Positions 1 to 11,013 of a DNA stretch of 64,000 nucleotides are shown here, one piece after another. Source of the DNA: Oscarella lobularis (Eukaryota > Porifera > Homoscleromorpha > Homosclerophorida > Oscarellidae); assembly GCF_947507565.1 (NCBI RefSeq), contig NC_089186.1, positions 124,001-188,000 of the forward strand, given 5' to 3'. Each line of letters starts with the position of its first letter. Position 1 is the stretch's first letter. The translations under genes and the position numbers were made by a program. The notes below the pieces were generated by a model. The model was not told where the DNA came from, ran no database searches, and saw nothing but the letters and a program-made list of their open reading frames with translations.

Positions 1-3000
1 AAGAGCTGCCTGTTATTCCCGTCAAGAGTGGCACTCGTTCTTTTCGAGCTCCTGCAAAGCTTGGACATACTATTTGCCATAATACTTCTCTCAGCGGCTC
101 TCCTGTGGAAAGAGTGCTTAAAGCGATTGGTGTCCCTTTTCTTGAAGTCGCATTCTTCTCTCAGAGAACAACGATTATCTCTCTTCTTGTAGAGTCAAAG
201 CTTGCAACTACAGCTAAGCCCGACAGATTGATAAGCGCCCTAGTTCATTTGTTTGAAGCGCCAATAGGCTTGCTTAATAAGGAGGGCTTTACTTCTGAAG
301 CAGCACAGCAGATTCTCGGTCACTTTAATTCTCTTATCGATTATTCTGGTAAAGCAGATTGCAGTCTGGAACAAATCAAATCATTACCACTTTTTGAGAA
401 CGTAGCAGGAAAATTTATCAGGATTAGCAAAAAAATTGCTCTTACTCTTCCGGACAGTTTGCCCTCGTTTGGTTCTGAGCAGTGGATGGAAGCGGCGTCG
501 GCTACAACGGCAAATATAGCGTTTTTAAAAAGGAAACCAGATTTGAATAGACTTTACAACTACTTCGAACTTGATGACAAATCTGTCGATGACATCTACG
601 TCGAGTATATTTTGGAGTATTTCTTTGTTCTAAACCAAGAGAATCGTATGCGTCATCTTAAATACTTGGCTACAACAATGTCCCAATTTTCTGGACTTTT
701 TGGCACAAATGCTGTTCTTGAAAAACTGAAAAATACTCCCTGTTTCTTAAGACAAGGAAGACTTCATTGCGTGTCAGCGTTCTTTAATCCATCGGTCCGC
801 CTGTTTAGACTAATGCTTGCAGACGAGCTTTTTCCACCTGAAATTGAGACCCGTTATTTAGAATGGATGCGCTTTCTTTGCCTTCTTGGACTCCAAACGG
901 TCGCTAGTAAAGAAAAGTTGGTCGATTTTGCTACCGAGCTTGAAAAAGAAGGAAAGAGGTTGATGAGCCCTAAAGACGCAGTTAAATGGGCAGAAAAATC
1001 GAGGCTTCTTTTCTGTCATCTTCTTGACAATTACCAAGGTCGTGACGCAAAAACGTGGAGTAAAATGGGCTCTATTTGTTATCTGCCTGCAAAGGAAGTT
1101 AGGAAAGAATTGACGGATATTTCCCAGCCGTTTAATTTGAAGACGGGCTGCCGGGCGACGAGCTTCAAAGACTGTGTTTTTTTTAGTGTACCCAACGAAA
1201 GACTCTGTTGGACTTCACGCAGTTTTTCTCCTATTTGGGACGAGCTGGTTTCTTTGGATTCAAGCCACCGAGAATGGCTTGGACTAGCAGTCAAGCCGAG
1301 TTTTAATGACGTCTTATCAAATGTCAGAACGTACGTCGATGCTGCAATGGCTGGTGTTTTAAAGCCGGAAATAGAGGCCGATAGCCACATTGTGAAGGAA
1401 ATGACGAGTATAACTATATCGGTTTTGGAATATCTAAAAGAGAACGTGAAATTTTCTGCGATTGAAAACGATTTACCTAAATTGACCTCGGCAACAGACT
1501 TGAGAAATCCGGAGTTGTTTATTGCAAAATGCTTCGACGCGGAATCTAAAGCAGCTGTCGAGTACCTGCACACACTGCCGTTTGTTTTTATTCCTCGTCA
1601 CGTCGAATTTTCGTCTCCAATCCAAATTGCTTGGAAAATAAAAAACGAAATTTCTCCTTATCTGTTTGACTTGCCTATAGAGTATTTGCCTTACAGAGCT
1701 GTTCTTCAACTTCTTGGCATTGACGAGGAAGCGAGACCGTTTCACTACGCCCGTGTCCTTGAAGGCATATTTTTTCATAACAAAGAAAGTAGCCTTAATC
1801 CCAACGATTACGAAAGAGCCGTTTTGGCTACAGAAAAGTTGTTTGAAAGTCTTCAAAGAGATCGAGAAGTGTCTGTAGATTCTCTGCAGCCTCTTTATCT
1901 TCTCACGAGCAAAGATGAGCTTAAGTTATCAAGTGAACTCGTATTTTTAGATGATGTCAGCCACCACGAGAGTATCATTAGCAGCTTGTCCTATCATTTT
2001 CTGATTGACCTACAGAAGTGCAAATTGTCATCACTTCACGAAAAAACCGTCGATTTTCTTCCTGAAGAACTTCGTCCTAAAATGTTTTCCAGTCTTGTCG
2101 GCGAACGCATCAAAGAAGGAAGCATTGTAAAGTCGACTAGCGACGAACACATCGGAATTGCTGGGGGTCTAGAGGATTTTCTAAAGTCTGAACTGTTTTC
2201 CAGAGGCATTAAGAGCGTTTACGTTCACCAACAGAGGGAAGATGAGATTCCTCCAACCTTGGTTCAAGGATTTAGGACATTGGCTGAGAAGTTTGAGGTT
2301 GAATGCTTGCGTTCTTTTCGCACTTCACTCCTTGTTTTCTCAAGTGAAGAGGAGATAAGCGAGACATCAAAAGATGACATTTTCCTGAAACCTGCTGTTG
2401 GCGAAGATCCTTCTGTGCTTTATGTCACGGAATCGTTTTTGAATACTGCGAACAATCGCGGCAGCATTTTTTCAGAAAAAGTAGCTGAATGCGTTCTACA
2501 TCTTTTGCAAACTTCCTTCAAGCAAGACAGCCATATCGTCGGTATGCTTTCATTAGATGATTCTTCGGAAATACCTTTATATTTAAAAGAAAAAGGCATC
2601 AAGTTTCTTCAACTGTCAGACGGCGAAGACTTTTCAGACGGTCGTGGACTTGGCAGAGTGGAGTGCGGTAAACGTCTTTTTCCTAGCCATGAGCGACAAA
2701 TGAAATACAATTTGAATTTCAAGTTTGAAGTAGACGAATGGGTCGCTTACGAAACAGACGAAGATACGTACATCTATGCGAAAATATTTCACAAAGTTTA
2801 CGAACGCAGTGTGAAGGCCGAAGCTGGTTCAGTTAGACAAAGACCTAAGTACATGATTAAAGTTGGCCCAGAGGAACCGATTGAAGCAGACAGTATAAAA
2901 CTTTTCAAATTCTTTAGAGAACGTCCTGCGCCAAATCTTCCAGAACTTACTGAAGAACGTGAGGCCGCTGGCGGAAGCACAGATGTTGCAGTTTCAACTG

Positions 3001-3893
3001 GAGGAGAAAGCGATGATCATTTGAGGCAAGTAGGTTTGTCTTTGGAAGAGAAAAAAGACGAGGTGCGAAGGTTGCTGTCCGAAATTTGGACACTGGAAAA
3101 TAAAGACGACCAACGGAGAGCAATTAAGCGGTTGTTCTTGCAGTGGCATCCTGACAAAAACGACGATCCCGACGCAAAAGACGTTTTTATATTTTTGATG
3201 GCCGAAGTGGAGAAGGGGCCTCCAGCCGAAAGTCGAAGCGCAACGACGGGAGGTGACGCTTCGTTTTCTTATAGATCATTTTACGACGGGTGGAATAGCT
3301 ATGCACAACGTTCCCGCCAGCGTCCACGTGAACCCGAGGCGTCGCCTCAGCCTCAAACTACTTCTGGCCAATTCCGGTCTCGATCTCGCCGAAGGCGATC
3401 TGGTCCGGCATTCTTTTCGCATTCTTGTCCTCCGTCTACTCCGCACCTGAACCCGGATCCAAAATGGGGAGCAATGTATATTAGACAGGCCATAGCTGAT
3501 TTGCTTGCTGCTCAAGAGCATTATAAGAGACAATGCGAGAAAGATGACACGGCTTCCAAGAACTTCGCTCTTGTCTGTTATCAATGCCGCGAATCCGTCG
3601 AGAAAGCACTGAAGGGCATTCTACTCTGCAAGAAGGGAATAGATGCTAAGAGAATGGAAGAGAGCAAACTGCAGGCGTTTCTCCATGCTTCGGATTATGT
3701 CGGCCGTCATTCAGAAGAACTCGTCGATTTTGTGCTGCTAATAGACGACGAAGATGCCACGAAAGCTCGAGTTCCGGCGGCTGACTCTACTTCCGAACCG
3801 GCTTCATTTTACACTAAAGCACAGGCAGACATCGCCTTGGAAGGAGCAGAAGGTGTTCAGAAAATCGTTAGTGAAATCTTTCCCTCCATATGA
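1..3893 (+). CDS. Sacsin-like chaperone, C-terminal part (5' end outside window)
   Basis: The reading frame (frame 3) is open from the left edge to a TGA ending at 3893, about 1296 codons with no intron, so the gene is 5'-partial. The first residues (ELPVIPVKSG) and the long central region resemble the giant repeats of sacsin, a cytosolic chaperone linked to mitochondria and the cytoskeleton. Near the C-terminus there is a J-domain with the HPD motif intact (WHPDKN, codons near 3144-3161), which in the family stimulates Hsp70 ATPase. The end (about 3466-3885) is a HEPN domain, helical and rich in charged residues. This J-then-HEPN order is the sacsin signature. The first in-frame GTG at 105 is not the start, because the frame continues upstream. 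Orthology to SACS is inferred; the family call is strong. Confidence 0.85.
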   Translation, partial: ELPVIPVKSGTRSFRAPAKLGHTICHNTSLSGSPVERVLKAIGVPFLEVAFFSQRTTIISLLVESKLATTAKPDRLISALVHLFEAPIGLLNKEGFTSEAAQQILGHFNSLIDYSGKADCSLEQIKSLPLFENVAGKFIRISKKIALTLPDSLPSFGSEQWMEAASATTANIAFLKRKPDLNRLYNYFELDDKSVDDIYVEYILEYFFVLNQENRMRHLKYLATTMSQFSGLFGTNAVLEKLKNTPCFLRQGRLHCVSAFFNPSVRLFRLMLADELFPPEIETRYLEWMRFLCLLGLQTVASKEKLVDFATELEKEGKRLMSPKDAVKWAEKSRLLFCHLLDNYQGRDAKTWSKMGSICYLPAKEVRKELTDISQPFNLKTGCRATSFKDCVFFSVPNERLCWTSRSFSPIWDELVSLDSSHREWLGLAVKPSFNDVLSNVRTYVDAAMAGVLKPEIEADSHIVKEMTSITISVLEYLKENVKFSAIENDLPKLTSATDLRNPELFIAKCFDAESKAAVEYLHTLPFVFIPRHVEFSSPIQIAWKIKNEISPYLFDLPIEYLPYRAVLQLLGIDEEARPFHYARVLEGIFFHNKESSLNPNDYERAVLATEKLFESLQRDREVSVDSLQPLYLLTSKDELKLSSELVFLDDVSHHESIISSLSYHFLIDLQKCKLSSLHEKTVDFLPEELRPKMFSSLVGERIKEGSIVKSTSDEHIGIAGGLEDFLKSELFSRGIKSVYVHQQREDEIPPTLVQGFRTLAEKFEVECLRSFRTSLLVFSSEEEISETSKDDIFLKPAVGEDPSVLYVTESFLNTANNRGSIFSEKVAECVLHLLQTSFKQDSHIVGMLSLDDSSEIPLYLKEKGIKFLQLSDGEDFSDGRGLGRVECGKRLFPSHERQMKYNLNFKFEVDEWVAYETDEDTYIYAKIFHKVYERSVKAEAGSVRQRPKYMIKVGPEEPIEADSIKLFKFFRERPAPNLPELTEEREAAGGSTDVAVSTGGESDDHLRQVGLSLEEKKDEVRRLLSEIWTLENKDDQRRAIKRLFLQWHPDKNDDPDAKDVFIFLMAEVEKGPPAESRSATTGGDASFSYRSFYDGWNSYAQRSRQRPREPEASPQPQTTSGQFRSRSRRRRSGPAFFSHSCPPSTPHLNPDPKWGAMYIRQAIADLLAAQEHYKRQCEKDDTASKNFALVCYQCRESVEKALKGILLCKKGIDAKRMEESKLQAFLHASDYVGRHSEELVDFVLLIDDEDATKARVPAADSTSEPASFYTKAQADIALEGAEGVQKIVSEIFPSI

Positions 3894-4193
3894 TTTGCTG
3901 TGAGATAAAAATAGTGTCAAGTAGTCTGTATTTCTGTTTTGTTTGTAGTGTTTCTTGTCACCGCTTCTGTTTTACCTGATGCTGCTGTTCTTTGTTTGTT
4001 GTTGCCGATTTTCGCTGCTTCTTGTGGGTATATAGCCTTTAGCTAGTGTAGCACCGCACCCAGTAATTACTCTTTGCTTGAACTCCATTGCACGTACGTT
4101 ATGTAGCCGCATTGTAGCCGCATTAAATAAAAAAGGTTTAGGCCAACAATTAAGTTGCAGTCTTCTGAAATTCAAGATGACGCTCAGTCCGTG
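3894..4193. other. Intergenic spacer between two intron-less genes
   Basis: About 300 bp. It contains a plus-strand AATAAA about 230 bp after the sacsin stop (near 4124-4130), a plausible polyadenylation signal. A TTGCAG at 4155-4160 may be the acceptor of a 5'-UTR intron of the next gene. No coding sequence seen. Confidence 0.5.
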
Positions 4194-6695
4194 ATGACCA
4201 AGGGTCACGTGTACGTGCACGTGGCCAAGATGGATGTTCGTTTGCTGTCGCTCTCCGATTTGTCCGTCGCATGCCTTTGCAGAACTTCACCGATATTCGC
4301 TGAACTCGACGTTACGAATGCTCTACTACCCGAGCTACTCCCGTCGGTCGCCGAAGTCCTTCTCGCCAGTAGCGCGATCGCCTTGCCATACACGATCTCG
4401 AACCAGCTCATCGGAGGCCTCGCTCGACGCGCTAAGTTGATAGCGAACATGCTGGACATCCTGCTCAGCAAAAGATGTCGTTTGACCACTCTACCACTCA
4501 CTTCTCTCGTGTCTATACATAGAGAGACGATCGTCGAGCATCTTCGGGAGCAGAACTGCGTGAAGAGCATTGACATATCGTTGAGCCCATGTCTCGGCGA
4601 TTTGCCCGTTCCTTTTCTGGAAATTCTCGTTGGGACCCCAACGAGGGACTCTCTCACGCACTTCATTGCAAATCACGCGCGCGGTCCCATCGGTTTGCGC
4701 GTGCTACGAAAATTTTCCAATTTGAAGCATCTCGACGTAAGCTTTACGGATCTCGATGAAACACATCTGCGAGCTGCCGTTGCGCCGTTACGTCACTTGG
4801 AGCATCTTGACCTATCAGGAACGAACGTTACTTGGTACGAAGTCTTTGCAACTGCAGATATTTTTGCATCGGATAACCTCAAGTATTTGTCGTTGCACTC
4901 GCTTGAGATAATGAGCGCCGCTGAATGGAGTGCTGGCAGAGGAGACCTTTCTATGGTTAGTCGCTTTTTTCACAAATTGAAAAGTATTTCGAGTCTTGAT
5001 CTGTCGTACGCGTCGATGTTTCCGTCGGTACATCCGCTCCGATTCGATCTACCTTGCGACAAACGTTTCTACTTAACGTGTCGTCATATTCTACATTGCA
5101 CGTCGTCATCTCTGACGCATCTCGACGTGTCAAACAACTGCAACTTGAATGTAATAACAAATCTGCTTCTCGAAACAGATCGTCTCGATCAGCTACGATT
5201 TCTTGGACTTGTCTCCGGAGGAGCCGGAGGTAATCCTATGTCTATATTGACGTCTCGTCCTCATCTGAAGATGGCTCTTCCGTTTTGGTATCCTGATGCA
5301 TCGTGCTGTGAGTACCAGTTTCGCCCGAGTCACGCTCTCAAAACGGGTCTTTACTTCATTGACGCAACGTACAGTCTTGGCAAGGCAATAGAAAAGAGTT
5401 ATGACACATTTATCGCTTCTGGGCTTGTTTCCCTGATGCAGATGCTCTGCACAGCGTCAAGGCGCTTGCTGACTGACGAAAGTATTCTTTCAGATTTGTC
5501 TTCGCTGTTTGGTGAACTTCCCGAATGGGATTGCCTTTTTCCTAGAGACAATTCCTTCTTCATGAATGACGCATGGGAGCAGATACTGGAGAATTCCGTT
5601 GTCTTTGCTCTGCGAGATGAAAGCATCAAAATCGAAAGTACCTGCGATCCTTTGCACATTGAAAAAGAAAAAGAATATTTTGCAGACTACTTGCTTCGGC
5701 TAGTGAATGAATTTCCGTCTTTCGTTATCGAAAGGCCAATTCTTCTAAGTTTAGCTCTCGCACTTTCTCTCAAGGGGAAGAAACTGCTCGCTTCCAAGTG
5801 GGCCGTCCTAGCTCATCTATTCAGTGCAATATCAAAATCAAAGCGAAAGGAAATAGCATCGAAAAGCGATATCAGTTCCCAGATAATGTCTCATTTATCT
5901 GATTGCATTCAAAAGAGCGTCGAAGTCGCCGCCAACAAGAAAGACGAAAACCCCCCAGACTACATCTTTATGAGCCTTCAGAAATTAGTTTTCGAAGGAG
6001 GCAGATCTCTTCTGAGTGCCTTTGCTGCGTTGTATAGCGGCTTGTCTGATGTCCTAATCGCTTTTGGAGGAGTTTTTTCTGTCGAAAATGCCGCCACATT
6101 GGCTGAGATGGCCTTCAAATCGTTTTCACTTCACGACGACGAAAGAGGTTCTTCATTATACGTTGCTGCTATGGAAGCTTTGGCTGTTACAACTGAGTGT
6201 CCTTCTCTGGCACCTAGACTGTTTAACAAGCAAGTTATTAACGCAGTCTTCGCGACCGTTCCTCGTCAGAAAAGTATGCACGTGGCATATTCGTATCTGG
6301 CGTGCCTTTGTCTCGTTCACGACGAATCGGCTTCCAGTTGGCCGTCTGACTGCGTGCCAAGAGAAAGAGTGGCTGCCAGCTTGGCAAGTGGTAATCTAGT
6401 TGGCGTGGAGTTAACCTACCGTCACGCCACGGTTGTGCCTTTACTCAAGATGGCTCAAAGCAAGGAATTCACCTCTGTAGCCTCTTTTGGTCTCCAGCGT
6501 CTTTACTTTTTCTGCAGCAGTCAGTTTGATGCTAATGCATATTACAGCCGATATCGACTGTGCCCTATTTGTCTTATAAGAAAGGAAATCGGTTTTGACG
6601 TCCTCTGTTCCCTTCCTCTAACGTCAACGTTAAATATTTCAAATGTGAAAGTCGATCTCGATGCTCAAACATGCAAGAATCACAAAGACAGCTGA
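4194..6695 (+). CDS. ZYG11/ZER1-like leucine-rich CUL2 substrate receptor
   Basis: Single exon of 833 codons from ATG 4194 (a second in-frame ATG is at 4230); the TTG at 4155 opens the frame but is not a likely start. The N-terminus has short leucine-rich helices where ZYG11 proteins carry a BC/VHL-type box. Residues about 130-350 hold leucine-rich repeats (for example LKHLDVSFTDLDETHL, LEHLDLSGTNVTW, LTHLDVSNNCNL), followed by a segment like the ZYG11B transition into its armadillo-like helical C-terminus (LRFLGLVSGGAGG, then HLKMALPF). ZYG11B and ZER1 are substrate receptors of CUL2 ubiquitin ligases that read N-terminal glycine degrons. The match is by domain order and local resemblance, so the exact paralog is open. 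An unrelated LRR-helical protein is the alternative. Confidence 0.55.
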   Translation: MTKGHVYVHVAKMDVRLLSLSDLSVACLCRTSPIFAELDVTNALLPELLPSVAEVLLASSAIALPYTISNQLIGGLARRAKLIANMLDILLSKRCRLTTLPLTSLVSIHRETIVEHLREQNCVKSIDISLSPCLGDLPVPFLEILVGTPTRDSLTHFIANHARGPIGLRVLRKFSNLKHLDVSFTDLDETHLRAAVAPLRHLEHLDLSGTNVTWYEVFATADIFASDNLKYLSLHSLEIMSAAEWSAGRGDLSMVSRFFHKLKSISSLDLSYASMFPSVHPLRFDLPCDKRFYLTCRHILHCTSSSLTHLDVSNNCNLNVITNLLLETDRLDQLRFLGLVSGGAGGNPMSILTSRPHLKMALPFWYPDASCCEYQFRPSHALKTGLYFIDATYSLGKAIEKSYDTFIASGLVSLMQMLCTASRRLLTDESILSDLSSLFGELPEWDCLFPRDNSFFMNDAWEQILENSVVFALRDESIKIESTCDPLHIEKEKEYFADYLLRLVNEFPSFVIERPILLSLALALSLKGKKLLASKWAVLAHLFSAISKSKRKEIASKSDISSQIMSHLSDCIQKSVEVAANKKDENPPDYIFMSLQKLVFEGGRSLLSAFAALYSGLSDVLIAFGGVFSVENAATLAEMAFKSFSLHDDERGSSLYVAAMEALAVTTECPSLAPRLFNKQVINAVFATVPRQKSMHVAYSYLACLCLVHDESASSWPSDCVPRERVAASLASGNLVGVELTYRHATVVPLLKMAQSKEFTSVASFGLQRLYFFCSSQFDANAYYSRYRLCPICLIRKEIGFDVLCSLPLTSTLNISNVKVDLDAQTCKNHKDS

Positions 6696-6805
6696 AAATG
6701 AAAGACAATTGACTATATGTATTTTCGTGTTCTGTAATTGAGTCTAATAAGAATTTGCATGTGCTATCGGCATATCGATGTGACGTCACCTCGCACGTGC
6801 GAAGC

Positions 6806-9800
6806 ATGTATAGAGCTTCGGTTCTCCTTGTCTTGCTCGTTTTGCACGAATCCCACGCGGCTGGGGCAATCGAACAGGCCCTAAAAATCGATCTGCAGGC
6901 ACCGATCATGGACGTGAGTCCCCTCTTGTGGGGAATCTTCTTCGAAGAGATCAACCACGCCGGAGACGGTGAAGAGGCAAAAATCGCTACTGATTCAACT
7001 ACTCGAGATTCATTGCAGGTGGACTCTACGCTGAGATGGTGCAGAATCGCGCGTTCGAAGCTTCCGAACCGTCCACGCCCCCCAACATCACTTCGTACGG
7101 TTCGCTCGCTCCGATTGCCACGTTCAATCAGACGCCGCCCCTCTTCGTGCGACACTGCAACTATCAAGGCTTCGCAACGCCAATCGTTTCCGCTCTCGAC
7201 GACAAAGACAGTACTTTCGCCGCAGTTCCCGGATTCCTCAGGGCAACTCTCGCTTTCATGTCGCTCAATTATCCCAATTATTATCTCAAAAGTTCGAACG
7301 AAGTAAGAAAATCAATAATAATTTTTCACGTTAAAAATTAATTAATTATTTTCTTAGAGTAATCGAATTGTTCTGGCTCCGTACGACGGCTCAAAGGAGT
7401 TCAATGAGACGGCTAGTTTCGATCCCATTCCCGCGGGGAATTCATTTCACAACGCATCATTTGTCAGCATAGCTCCGAGCACTTATCGCTATTATATGAG
7501 TATCAATAATAGGTGACGTCACCAGATGAGCTTTGATTCTATTGATTCTATTGACTTTTGCAGTTGCACTGGCCCCTGTTCTTCTCAATTTGAAAACGGT
7601 TGCTATGACCTGATTGTTGCTAAGAATCCGGAACATGATATGAGATCCTTTGCACTTCTTCCACCAAACGTATACCAATAAATAATTAAAAAAATTTTAG
7701 TATTTAAACTGGGTCAATTTTGTTTCATAGGCTGAAAAGAATGCGGCTCTTCCTTGGCAGATTGTCGGTTCTGCTTCCATGAAAGTCGAATCAAATGAAC
7801 CACTTAACACAGTATGCATTGAGACTGTCCATATATATCTCCTAGTGGCGTTTTTATTTGTGCAGAACACTAGCCAGTATTTGGTCGTCACGTCCACATC
7901 ATCAGGAGGTCGCAATGGAGTTTCGAATGGCGGATACTGGGGCATGAATGTCGAGGCTGGACGAAGTTACACACTCAATCTTTTCTCGCGGATAGGTTCG
8001 TTTAATTGTCTAATTTTATTATCCTTATAATTCCGTTCACTTAATCTCAGACTCGTCATCGTCTTCGTCCTCGGAAGGAGAAGGGAATTTGATAGCGGAG
8101 CTTCAGTCAACAGACGGCACCAAAACCTATGCGTCATGCGTCTTGGATCCATTACAAAGTACGTACAAGTATTCAGTTGTATCATTGACTGTCTAAGATA
8201 TTTTCTTTATCAGGCAACTGGATGGCGCAGACATGCACACTCACAGCCGCGGCGTCTGCCAATGACACCAACGGAAGATTGGCTCTACTTCTCAATTCGT
8301 CTCAGAGTGTGGCAATTGACGTGGTAAGTTTTTCCCTAAGACAAATCGTAGCTCTTGCTCTCATAGCCCGTAGCGTCTCCTACCTATTTATGAGTCAAAT
8401 CGTAGCGTTTGCTCTCATATAGCCCGTAGCGTCTCCTACCTATTAATGAGTCAAATCGTAGCGTTTGCTCTCATAGCCCGTAGCGTCTTCTACCTATTTA
8501 TGAGTCAAATCGTAGCGTTTGCTCTCATAGCCCGTAGCGTGGTCTACGTATTTAAGAATCAAATGGTAATTATTTCTCTTTCTTTCATCGCTTCATTGTG
8601 CGCGTCTTTCTCTTCCAGGTTTCGCTGATGCCTGCTGATCTTCCCAAGGGACAACCATTTCGTCAAGATCTTCTTTTGATGTTGAAGAACATGAGTCCGG
8701 CGTTTGTGCGCTTTCCAGGGTTTGTTTTTTATATGGAGATATGATATTTCTTTTGATATCTTTGCTTTGTTTCTAGGGGTACCTACATTGACGGATCAAC
8801 ACTCGATGGAGCTTTTTTGTGGAAGAAAACGATAGGACCTATATGGGAACGACCAGGCCACTACAACGGACCTTGGAAATATTGGAGTGACGATGTCTGG
8901 AACTTGAGAAACAATTAAATATGAAATTACTTGATATCGATTTTTTTCAGGGATTAGGATTTTATGAGTATCTGGTATTGTGTGAAGTGCTTAAGGCAGA
9001 ACCCGTGTGGGTCATCAATAACGGGCTGTCTGTGACTCAAGAAGTTCCCACGTCAGAAATACAGCCTTGGGTTCAGGTAGAAAATCTCTTGCAATCACAC
9101 CAGCATTTAACTCTAACCGACTGTAGGACGCACTCGATAGCATTGAATTTGCCAATGGACCTTCAACGAGGTCAGTGCCTAAAGATTTAGAGGAGGCTTT
9201 TTCTTTTTTGTAGTTTTGCGCACGTTGATTAGGAAGGACTATTTAGTATTTTTCTGTAGCTCTTTCTAGCCGATGTCCACGTTCATATCTGTCCTGTTTC
9301 GTTGCTTAGTTACTGGGGCTCCATTCGTGCTAAAATGGGCCACGAAGCGCCTTTTAACATGAAGTACATGGCTATTGGAAATGAAAACTGTGGCCACGTA
9401 CGTAAACACTTTTGTTATCTATAAAACATCTGGTATACGATGGTGTCTCTTAGAAAAATTACGTTGGAAACTACCTGGCGTTTTATGAAGCCATCAAGGT
9501 CCAATTCCTATGAACTGTATCCGCGGATAATTATTTTGATTTTTCAGCTTGAGTACCCGAGCATGAATTTAATTGCCAATTGCGATTTGGGCCAATCAGC
9601 GAAGACAGACATATGGGACTATCACATGTATAGCCGACCTTTTATTAATTTTATTTCCAATTTTTATTGTGAGTACAGATACGATTCGTCCAGCACTTTC
9701 ATCAACTCGCTCCATCGCTGGGACACGTACGATCGAACGGCTCCAAAAGTATTTAATTCAGAATATGCAGTGACAAGGTATGGTAACGTAGGAAGAGTAG

Positions 9801-10641
9801 TCTCCAACATGTATGCAAAGACAACGTTAGGGATGCTGGCCTTGGAAATGTCATGGCAGCAGTGGGAGAAGCAGCTTGGATGACAGGTGACTAGATTTAT
9901 TCATGTTCCTTTCCGTTTACGTTCTAGTTATTATTTGAGGTCTTGAGCGAAATAGCGACGTCGTGATCATGGCTAGCTATGCACCGCTCTTTGTTAATAC
10001 GAATAACCGAGTTTGGAGTCCGGATGCAATTGTCTTTAATTCGTCGGCTGTTTACGGTACTCCGTCCTACTGGAATCAGGTAAGCGTGCACTGAACGACT
10101 TCTGGGGTTTTTATATCGAGATTAGGTCCTTTTTGCGGAAAATCGCGGCATGAAACTTTTGAATTCAAGCGTTTCTTCAACGGGGGATTTGACGATTGCT
10201 GCGTCAGTGACGTGTGCTGGTACCGGAGATAATTGTCAATCGCAGGTACACTTGTAGCAGGCAATGCAGAAAGGCTTCTACCTGTTCTTAGGTCATTGTA
10301 AAATTGGTGAATTTTGGAAACGATACCGTTACCACTGACATGACCTTTGAGAATGTGCCTAGTGGTATGAAGGTGCTTTCAGGCACTGTACAGACTTTGT
10401 CAGGTAACGCAGAAAACGTTTATATTATAAAGACGAAATGTTTGATTTAGGAGAGGCAACAGCGGAGAACAGTCTCAGTAATCCAACGAATGTAGCTATT
10501 CGTTCGATGGAGCTAATGCAGGTTGGATCAACAATGCAGTTTAAAGCTGAGCCACTGTCTGTTAACGTCATGCAAATTAAGCTTGAAAATCCGAGACATC
10601 CTTGTGAAAAGATGACGTACGCTGCGTCTTCACGTATATAG
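6806..10641 (+). CDS. Secreted alpha-L-arabinofuranosidase, GH51 family (tandem copy 1)
   Basis: Twenty-one exons give an uninterrupted 818-aa protein: 6806-6968, 7019-7302, 7358-7512, 7564-7669, 7731-7811, 7866-7995, 8051-8158, 8214-8323, 8619-8719, 8777-8894, 8951-9076, 9127-9170, 9310-9397, 9454-9498, 9548-9627, 9679-9777, 9831-9886, 9940-10079, 10126-10245, 10292-10403, 10451-10641. The start MYRASVLLVLLVLHES is a signal peptide. GH51 landmarks are the INHAGDGGLYAEMVQNRAFE block, FVRFPGG, the acid/base Glu534 in GNEN and the nucleophile Glu608 in SEYAVT. The family hydrolyses terminal arabinofuranosides of plant or algal polysaccharides. At about 818 aa it is longer than bacterial members because of an N-terminal accessory region. 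Its last 18 residues differ from copy 2, where the 3' end diverges abruptly after IKL. Introns are mostly about 50 bp. Confidence 0.9.
8340..8560. repeat. 54-bp minisatellite in GH51 copy 1 intron 8
   Basis: About four head-to-tail copies of a 54-bp unit beginning AGTCAAATCGTAGCGTTTGC and containing CTCATAGCCCGTAGCGTCTC, ending near the acceptor-side unique sequence. One copy has a 2-bp insertion (CATATAGCCC). The same intron in copy 2 (17431-17561) has only about 1.3 units, so the array changed in number after the gene duplication. Confidence 0.85.
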
Positions 10642-10658
10642 AACTGTTCTAAGTTCGA

Positions 10659-10804
10659 ATTAGATGACCACCGCCCACATTTTTCAAATCTTGGAAAATG
10701 AGGGCGGTGGTCGTCTAATCAGGGCATTTATAGCCCGGATTATGATTAAACGACCACCGCCCCCATTTTCCAAGATGTGGAAAATGGGGCAGTGGTCGTC
10801 TAAT
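10659..10804. repeat. Two consecutive ~60-bp hairpins downstream of GH51 copy 1
   Basis: 10659-10719 and 10745-10804 are each near-perfect palindromes of about 28-bp arms. Each starts ATTAGA/ATTAAACGACCACCGCCC and ends GGGC(G/A)GTGGTCGTCTAAT. The two hairpins share sequence with each other. They may be a small inverted-repeat element, or the two ends of a collapsed one. The rest of 10642-11013 shows nothing recognisable. Confidence 0.75.
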
Positions 10805-11013
10805 CCGGGAACTTAATTAAAACACTCATATATACGCGTGAGCGCAATAGTATGCTTCAAACATGAAACACGTGGCACAAATTTTTATTGACGAAAATCA
10901 AGACCTGGCTAATCTACTGACATACTTTCTGTCTGACGTCATTTGACACCTAACTCATCACACCATGCATTAACTAACACAGAACAACAACGGTTCACAA
11001 ACTAGAGATGAGA

